This document shows positions 59,207 through 64,000 of a DNA stretch of 64,000 bases, piece by piece. The notes under the pieces were generated by a model, which did no database searches, was not told where the DNA came from, and saw only the letters and a program-made list of their open reading frames with translations. The translations under genes were made by a program, and so were the position numbers. How positions within the stretch are numbered: position 1 is the first letter of the stretch; the number at the start of each line of letters is the position of its first letter. The DNA is from G965216905 sp965216905 (GTDB taxonomy: Bacteria; Actinomycetota; Acidimicrobiia; Spongiisociales; ZC4RG35): positions 1,922,001-1,986,000 of the forward strand of contig OZ244213.1 in assembly GCA_965216905.1 (NCBI GenBank), read 5' to 3'.

Positions 59207-61261
59207 GTGGCTGGTACCGTGTTCACCGGCGGGAGGGAGCCGACTATCCGGGGCAAACGATGGTCTCTACGCGCGGTGCTCATCGGCTCGATGGCGGCGA
59301 TGGTGCTGGCATCGACGGCGGTGTTGATCGGCATCCACGAGGTCTTGACCGAACGCGCAGTCGATCGGCAGGTCGAAGCCAGTTTGCGCGGCGATGCCCG
59401 GGCGGCGGCGGGTTTGGTGTCGGCGTTCCTCGACCCACCGGAACGGGTGGCGGACGTCGCGGCTGAGCTCCTGTCCAACGGCTCGATCGGGTTCGACCGC
59501 CCGGACGAGACCAGGCAGTACATGATCGGGGTGCTCGAGACCGTCGATCAGGTGGATGGGATCTTCTTTGGTCTCGACGACGGTTCGTTCTTCTACCTGT
59601 CGCGGGACGAATCTCGGGTCGGAGCCGCCTACCGGCTCAAGAAGACCTCCACGCGACCGGTTCGCACCACCGAGCTCGAGTGGTGGTCGGCGGCCGGTGA
59701 ACCGAGCGAAGCGATGCTCGATCCGGGCGACACCTTCGACCCGAGGACCCGGCCCTGGTATCAGGCCGCAGTCCCGGACGCCGTCCGTTGGACCGAGCCC
59801 TACGTGTTCTTCACGTCGCAGGCGCCCGGGATCACCGTCTCGCGCACGTTCGACTCGGGCGAGCCGACTTCGGCTGGAGTGGTGGGCGTCGACGTCCGGC
59901 TCCACGACATCGACGGGTTCCTCGACGACGTTCGGACCACCGTCAACGCCTCGGCGGTCATCGTGACCGAGGATTTCTCGGTCATTGCGCACCCGAGTGA
60001 GTCGGTGGTGGAGGTGTCGTCGGGTGAGCCGCGATTCCGGCGTCTCGATGAACTGTCCGAGCCCGCCGCTCGTCTCGCGCTGGATGCCTACACCCGTGCC
60101 GAGGAGACCGATCACGCCGTGTACGAGGCCGAGGGGGTCGCCCACCATGCGGCCTTCGCCTCCATCGACGACCCACCCCTCGGTTGGCTCATCTCCGTGC
60201 AGGCGCCGACCGCCGACTACCTCGGGGAGCTGACAGAGGCGAACCGCACCAACCGGCGGCTCGCCTTTCTCTTCGCGGTGGCGGCATCTCTGGTCGGGCT
60301 CCTGCTCGCCAGGGGAATCAGCCGTCCGCTCGCCGAACTCGCCGAGGCCGCTCGCGAGACCGTGAGAGGGAAGTCACCGATGAGCGTGCCGGCATCGGTG
60401 TTCCACGAAGTCGACGACACGGCCACGGCGTTGCGGATGAGTCACGCCGAGATGGAGACCCGCGTGGCGGAGCGGACGGAGAGTCTGCTGCGCGAGGTCT
60501 CCGAGCGGCGGGCGGCCGAACAGCGGGCGACGGCGGCGAGCGAGGCGAAGTCGGCCTTCCTCGCGGATGTCAGTCATGAGCTCCGGACTCCACTCACCGC
60601 CATCGCGGGGTACGCCGGGCTGCTGGCGAACCCGGTCGGTCACCGTGCGGACTCATCCGATGTGACCGAGTACGCCACGGTCATCGAACAGAGCGCCGCC
60701 CACCTCCTCGACCTGATCAACGATCTTCTCGACCTCGCCCGGGCCGAGGCCGGACATCTGGATCTGGCTCCATCCGAGTTCGACGTGGGACCGGTGGTCG
60801 CCGGGGTCCTGGCGATGCTGTCCGAGAGGGCGGAGGTCGGCGGGGTGGAACTCACGGCGACGATCCAACCGAACATCCGAGTCCGGGCGGATGAGCGTCG
60901 AATCCGGCAGATCCTGATCAACCTCGTTGCCAATGCAATCAAATTCACGCCCGAGGGGGGCTCGGTGAACGTGGCGGCGGTTGTGGAAGATTCGGTGTTC
61001 CGGATGACGGTCACCGACACCGGTATCGGAATGAGTTCGTCCGACGTCGAGGGCGCGATGCAGCGGTTCGGCCAGGTGCCGGGCGCGACGTCGGTGGTCG
61101 GAACCGGTCTCGGCCTGCCGTTGGTTCACGAGATGGCGCACGCCCATGGCGGTGAGATGACGATCGACAGCGCCGTCGGCGTCGGGACCACCGTCGTCGT
61201 CGAGATCCCCGCTCCGATTGGCGAGTTGCGGTACGAACCCGTATCATCTGACGGTTCCTGA
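59207..61261 (+). CDS. Sensor histidine kinase with dCache-like sensor
   Basis: 684 aa from GTG 59207; GTG 59219 or the upstream GTG 59123 are alternatives. A first membrane helix (VLIGSMAAMVLASTAVLIGI) leads to an extracytoplasmic double-Cache-like domain of about 310 residues, with DPRTRPWYQAAV typical of dCache_1. A second helix (LAFLFAVAASLVGLLLA) and a HAMP-like linker follow. The kinase core has the H box SHELRTPLTAIAGY, N box ILINLVANAIKF, G1 DTGIGMS and G2 GTGLGLPL. No response-regulator gene is adjacent, so it is an orphan here. The signal is unknown. Confidence 0.85.
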   Translation: MAGTVFTGGREPTIRGKRWSLRAVLIGSMAAMVLASTAVLIGIHEVLTERAVDRQVEASLRGDARAAAGLVSAFLDPPERVADVAAELLSNGSIGFDRPDETRQYMIGVLETVDQVDGIFFGLDDGSFFYLSRDESRVGAAYRLKKTSTRPVRTTELEWWSAAGEPSEAMLDPGDTFDPRTRPWYQAAVPDAVRWTEPYVFFTSQAPGITVSRTFDSGEPTSAGVVGVDVRLHDIDGFLDDVRTTVNASAVIVTEDFSVIAHPSESVVEVSSGEPRFRRLDELSEPAARLALDAYTRAEETDHAVYEAEGVAHHAAFASIDDPPLGWLISVQAPTADYLGELTEANRTNRRLAFLFAVAASLVGLLLARGISRPLAELAEAARETVRGKSPMSVPASVFHEVDDTATALRMSHAEMETRVAERTESLLREVSERRAAEQRATAASEAKSAFLADVSHELRTPLTAIAGYAGLLANPVGHRADSSDVTEYATVIEQSAAHLLDLINDLLDLARAEAGHLDLAPSEFDVGPVVAGVLAMLSERAEVGGVELTATIQPNIRVRADERRIRQILINLVANAIKFTPEGGSVNVAAVVEDSVFRMTVTDTGIGMSSSDVEGAMQRFGQVPGATSVVGTGLGLPLVHEMAHAHGGEMTIDSAVGVGTTVVVEIPAPIGELRYEPVSSDGS

Positions 61262-61385
61262 GATGCACCTGCGTGCCGGACTGCACACGCGCCCCGGCGA
61301 GCCGGACATCACGGAGACCCGGAGGTCACGAAACCTCGATGATCATGATGTCCCGGGTCCAGATCGTGCTGTTGTAGCGAGCAGA

Positions 61386-61407
61386 GGAACGACCAGGGAT
61401 TCGTTCC
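61386..61407 (+). repeat. Hairpin in the rplM leader
   Basis: GGAACGA (61386-61392) and TCGTTCC (61401-61407) make a perfect 7-bp stem with an 8-nt loop, 38 bp before the rplM ATG. It might serve autoregulation by L13, as known for other L13 leaders, but it matches no leader family I can name. Confidence 0.4.
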
Positions 61408-61445
61408 CGACAGCGTCATACCCGCCCGACCCCATTGGATTCACG

Positions 61446-61913
61446 ATGAGCACCAATCGATCGCAGAAGACCTACTCGCCCAAAGCGGCGGACGTGACTC
61501 GCCGCTGGTGGGTTGTCGATGCAGCCGATCTCCCGCTCGGCCGCCTGGCCTCGGAGGTCGCCCAGATCCTTCGGGGGAAGCACAAGCCGATCTTCGCTCC
61601 TCACGTCGATGTGGGTGACTTCGTCGTCGTCGTCAATGCCGAGAAGGTGGCCGTCACCTCCGGGAAGAGCCAGGAGAAGATCTACTACCGCCACTCGGGT
61701 TATCCGGGTGGGCTCTCGGCGGAGACATTCGAGGCCCTGCAGGGCAGGCGCCCCGAGGCCATCGTCGAGCGGGCGGTCAAAGGCATGCTGCCGAAGAACC
61801 GGCTGGGGCGGAGCATGGGCCGCAAGCTGAGGGTTTACGCCGGTCCCGAGCATCCGCACCAGGCGCAATCGCCCGAACCACTGTCATTCGACATCAAGAA
61901 GGTGGAGGTCTGA
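61446..61913 (+). CDS. rplM: 50S ribosomal protein L13
   Basis: 155 aa from ATG 61446. L13 is an early 50S assembly protein. RRWWVVDAADLPLGRLASEVAQIL, GDFVVVVNAEKVAVTSGK, YYRHSGYPGG and AVKGMLPKNRLGRSMGRKLRVYAG are diagnostic. Similarity does not extend upstream of the ATG. It shares one base with rpsI. Confidence 0.98.
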   Translation: MSTNRSQKTYSPKAADVTRRWWVVDAADLPLGRLASEVAQILRGKHKPIFAPHVDVGDFVVVVNAEKVAVTSGKSQEKIYYRHSGYPGGLSAETFEALQGRRPEAIVERAVKGMLPKNRLGRSMGRKLRVYAGPEHPHQAQSPEPLSFDIKKVEV

Positions 61914-62305
61914 TGTCCAAGCCACTGACGCAGGCAACCGGCCGTCGTAAGGCCTCGACCGCACGGGTCCGACTCCGCGACGGGAGTGGTCAGATCACCC
62001 TGAATGGCCGGCCGCTGGAGCGCTACTTTCCGAGCATGGCCGTCCGCATGCGCGTGCTCGAGCCATTGCAGATCACCCAAACCCAAGGCCGCTTCGATGT
62101 CGAGGCGAAGCTGGAGGGGGGCGGCTCGACGGGCCAATCCGATGCGCTCCGATTGGGGATCGCTCGGGCACTCGTCAACGTCGAGCCGGACCTTCGTTCG
62201 ACGCTCAAGCAGGCGGGCATGCTGACTCGTGATGCCCGGGTGGTGGAACGCAAGAAGTACGGGCTCCGCAAGGCCCGTCGGGCACCGCAGTTCACCAAGC
62301 GCTGA
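61913..62305 (+). CDS. rpsI: 30S ribosomal protein S9
   Basis: 130 aa. Its C-terminal tail reaches the P-site tRNA. TGRRKASTARVRLRDGSGQITLNGRPLERYF and the end GLRKARRAPQFTKR, with the invariant Lys-Arg, are diagnostic. ATG overlaps the rplM stop. glmM follows 7 bp later. Confidence 0.98.
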   Translation: MSKPLTQATGRRKASTARVRLRDGSGQITLNGRPLERYFPSMAVRMRVLEPLQITQTQGRFDVEAKLEGGGSTGQSDALRLGIARALVNVEPDLRSTLKQAGMLTRDARVVERKKYGLRKARRAPQFTKR

Positions 62306-62312
62306 TCGCCCC

Positions 62313-63707
62313 ATGGCGGAGCCGGGTTCCAGCCTCGTCGGGACCGCCAGTCTCTTCGGGACCGCCAGTCTCTTCGGGACCGCCAGTCTCTTCGGGACCG
62401 ACGGTGTCCGGGGTGTGGCCAACACCGAACTGACGCCCGAGCTGGCGTTGGCGCTCGGTCGGGCCGCCGGTCTGTGGCTGCGTGCCGATGGTCCGGTCGT
62501 CGTCGGTCGGGATACCAGGCGGTCGGGTGAGATGCTCTCCTCGGCACTTCAAGCCGGCTTTCACTCCGCGGGGATCGACACCGTCGATGTCGGCGTCATG
62601 CCCAGTGGCGCGATCAGCCACTTGACCGCCGACTCCGGAGCGGTGATGGGCGCCGTCGTGAGTGCGTCGCACAATCCCGCTCCGGACAACGGGATAAAGC
62701 TGCTCGGGCCGGGCGGTGTGAAGCTCACCGATCGGGAAGAGCAGGCGATCGGGGCCGACGTCGGCCGCGAGCCCCGGCGAATCCCGTTCGGTGCGGGAGT
62801 GGGCACTCGTTTCGTGGACTCGACGGGGGAGGCGCGATACGTGAAGCATCTCGCCGAGGCCGCCGACTACACGTTCAACGGCATCTCGGTGATGCTCGAC
62901 TGTGCCAACGGCGCCGCGTACCGGACCGCTCCGGCGCTCTTCGAGCGGCTCGGTGCCGATGTGGGCCTCATGGCGGCCGAACCGACCGGGATGAACATCA
63001 ACGAGGGTTGTGGCGCCACGCATCCCGAACACCTGGCCAGCCTGGCCGACGGCAGGATCGGATTGGCGTTCGACGGTGATGCCGATCGGCTGATCGCGGT
63101 CGACGAATCCGGCGCCGTCGTCAACGGCGACCGGATCATGGCGATCGTGGCTCGAGCGTGGCACCGGCGTGGGACGCTCAGGAACGACGTGGTGGTGACG
63201 ACCGTCATGGCGAACCTCGGCTTCCGCCGGGCGATGCAGGATCAAGGTATCGAGGTGCTGGTGACCCAGGTCGGGGATCGGTACGTCCTCGAGGAGATGC
63301 GGCGGGCCAAGGCCGTCCTCGGCGGCGAACAGTCCGGACACGTCATCTTCGCCGACCGCGGCCGGACCGGTGACGGGCTGCTGACGGGGGTGCGGCTCCT
63401 CGAGATCGTGGCCGGCACGGGCAAGACGCTGGCGGAGTTGGCGGCCGAGTCGATGCGTGAGTATCCCCAGGTGCTGGTCAACGTGCCGGTGGCCGACCGC
63501 GCCGGATTCGGGGACTCGGAATCGATTGCCGAGGCGGTCAAGCGAGCGGAACACGACCTCGGTGCGGATGGTCGCGTGCTGGTCCGACCGTCCGGCACCG
63601 AGCCACTCATTCGGGTGATGGTCGAATCGGTGGTGGAGGATGATGCCCGACGCTACGCTGACCTGATCGCAGCCGAGGTCTCGGCCGCACTCGGATCCTC
63701 CGCCTGA
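62313..63707 (+). CDS. glmM: Phosphoglucosamine mutase
   Basis: 464 aa. It converts glucosamine-6-phosphate to glucosamine-1-phosphate for UDP-GlcNAc, a peptidoglycan precursor. The phosphoserine loop is VVSASHNPAPDNGIK, the metal loop is FDGDADRLIAVD, the sugar loop is GGEQSGHV and the phosphate site is RPSGTEPLIRV. The conserved start is LFGTDGVRG, but here it is preceded by three GTASLF units from the 18-bp repeat at 62340-62393, giving an N-terminal extension of about 25 residues. ATG 62313 lies 7 bp after rpsI. A glmS ribozyme lies 120 bp downstream. Confidence 0.96.
   Translation: MAEPGSSLVGTASLFGTASLFGTASLFGTDGVRGVANTELTPELALALGRAAGLWLRADGPVVVGRDTRRSGEMLSSALQAGFHSAGIDTVDVGVMPSGAISHLTADSGAVMGAVVSASHNPAPDNGIKLLGPGGVKLTDREEQAIGADVGREPRRIPFGAGVGTRFVDSTGEARYVKHLAEAADYTFNGISVMLDCANGAAYRTAPALFERLGADVGLMAAEPTGMNINEGCGATHPEHLASLADGRIGLAFDGDADRLIAVDESGAVVNGDRIMAIVARAWHRRGTLRNDVVVTTVMANLGFRRAMQDQGIEVLVTQVGDRYVLEEMRRAKAVLGGEQSGHVIFADRGRTGDGLLTGVRLLEIVAGTGKTLAELAAESMREYPQVLVNVPVADRAGFGDSESIAEAVKRAEHDLGADGRVLVRPSGTEPLIRVMVESVVEDDARRYADLIAAEVSAALGSSA
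62340..62393 (+). repeat. 18-bp in-frame tandem repeat at the start of glmM
   Basis: Three exact copies of GGGACCGCCAGTCTCTTC, running directly into the conserved LFGTDGVRG codons. The unit encodes GTASLF and looks copied from the gene's own LFGT codons, i.e. an in-frame duplication of the beginning of the protein. Confidence 0.93.
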
Positions 63708-63825
63708 GTCCAGGCAGGGCGGGACCCGATCCGAGACCGGAGAGGAGTCTCACCGAATCCGATCGAGGCGAACCGGCCGTACCCGCGCCGGTCCACCTAT
63801 CTCACACCCATCCGGAACCCCTGAA
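63708..63825 (+). other. Spacer between glmM and the glmS ribozyme
   Basis: 118 bp with no gene. No clear promoter was recognised, so transcription of the ribozyme may read through from rplM-rpsI-glmM. No terminator was seen. Confidence 0.4.
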
Positions 63826-63972
63826 TAGCGCCAGACCTGACGGGCCCGCGCGGACCCGGCAGGTGACGAGGAGGGAGGTGATCGAATCCTTCGGCGGATG
63901 CCTCCCCGGCTTCACAGTCGTCACGGTGATGAGGAAAGACCGGGAGTGATCCCGGTGACAGAGGCACACCGA
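63826..63972 (+). ncRNA. glmS ribozyme: glmS glucosamine-6-phosphate-activated ribozyme
   Basis: The highly conserved core of this self-cleaving riboswitch is present in order. The cleavage site is A63827/G63828 followed by GCGCCAGA. P1 is ACCTG (63835-63839) with CAGGT (63860-63864), enclosing a GC-rich hairpin. Then follow GACGAGG (63865-63871), AGGGAGGTGATCGAAT to 63887, TTCGGCGGATG (63890-63900) and CCTCCC (63901-63906). A 3' hairpin CCGGGA-GTGA-TCCCGG lies at 63940-63955. In known cases GlcN6P triggers cleavage and loss of the glmS mRNA, giving feedback on GlcN6P synthase. glmS itself would start beyond the window. The 3' boundary is approximate. Confidence 0.93.
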
Positions 63973-64000
63973 CGTGGACCCACTCGATGACGGGTGCGGT

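Noticed and set aside
63970..64000. Start of glmS at the window end
   Set aside because: The final bases TGCGGT would fit the Cys-Gly of GlmS, but no start codon lies directly before them in that frame, so a coding call cannot be supported.

Overview
The window is a high-GC chromosomal segment of an actinobacterium, most likely of the class Acidimicrobiia. The evidence is the GC-rich third positions, frequent GTG starts, the actinobacterial order of the str, S10, spc and alpha ribosomal operons, a zinc-type S14, and regulators of SARP/BTAD and ECF42 type. The class assignment is an inference; no rRNA gene is present to test it.

Layout, left to right. (1) 1-3.9 kb holds four accessory genes: a DUF3626 protein, a polytopic membrane protein resembling heme-copper oxidase subunit I, a DinB/maleylpyruvate-isomerase-like protein and a divergent AraC regulator. 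(2) 4.0-8.5 kb is the str operon (rpsL-rpsG-fusA-tuf) behind a near-consensus promoter. Its tuf gene has codon usage unlike everything around it. (3) 8.6-13.8 kb holds leftward regulators: a very large ATPase-TPR-BTAD activator with a 17-bp tandem repeat upstream, and an ECF42-type sigma factor coupled to a DGPF/YCII protein. (4) 13.9-26.6 kb is the S10-spc super-operon, rpsJ to rplO, then secY-adk-map. Its S3 carries a long acidic, repeat-built tail.

(5) 26.6-52.0 kb is a 25.5-kb polysaccharide locus placed exactly where infA would normally sit between map and rpmJ. Thirteen leftward genes, most overlapping by 1-4 nt, form one transcription unit from a priming sugar-phosphate transferase (52.0 kb) to a sulfotransferase (36.8 kb). 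It encodes an oxidoreductase, an aminotransferase, a Wzz fused to a degenerate GGDEF domain, Wzx, Wzy, five sulfotransferase-fold proteins, a glycosyltransferase and a double-kinase fusion. The flanking part adds three more glycosyltransferases, a nucleotidyltransferase-thymidylate-kinase fusion, a FemAB/GNAT-like protein, an ATP-grasp enzyme, a membrane-HhH protein and an unrecognised protein. Together they suggest a Wzx/Wzy-dependent, possibly sulfated surface glycan.

(6) 52.2-58.2 kb resumes the alpha operon from a new promoter with a long leader: rpmJ-rpsM-rpsK-rpsD-rpoA-rplQ, then coaA, a Nudix hydrolase, a YIP1-like membrane protein and truA. A LytR-CpsA-Psr protein and a sensor histidine kinase follow. 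(7) 61.4-63.7 kb is rplM-rpsI-glmM. The last 175 bases contain an unmistakable glmS ribozyme, implying that glmS starts just beyond the edge. This RNA class is known mainly from Bacillota, so it is the most striking single element here.

No tRNA, rRNA, insertion sequence, integrase or CRISPR array was seen.
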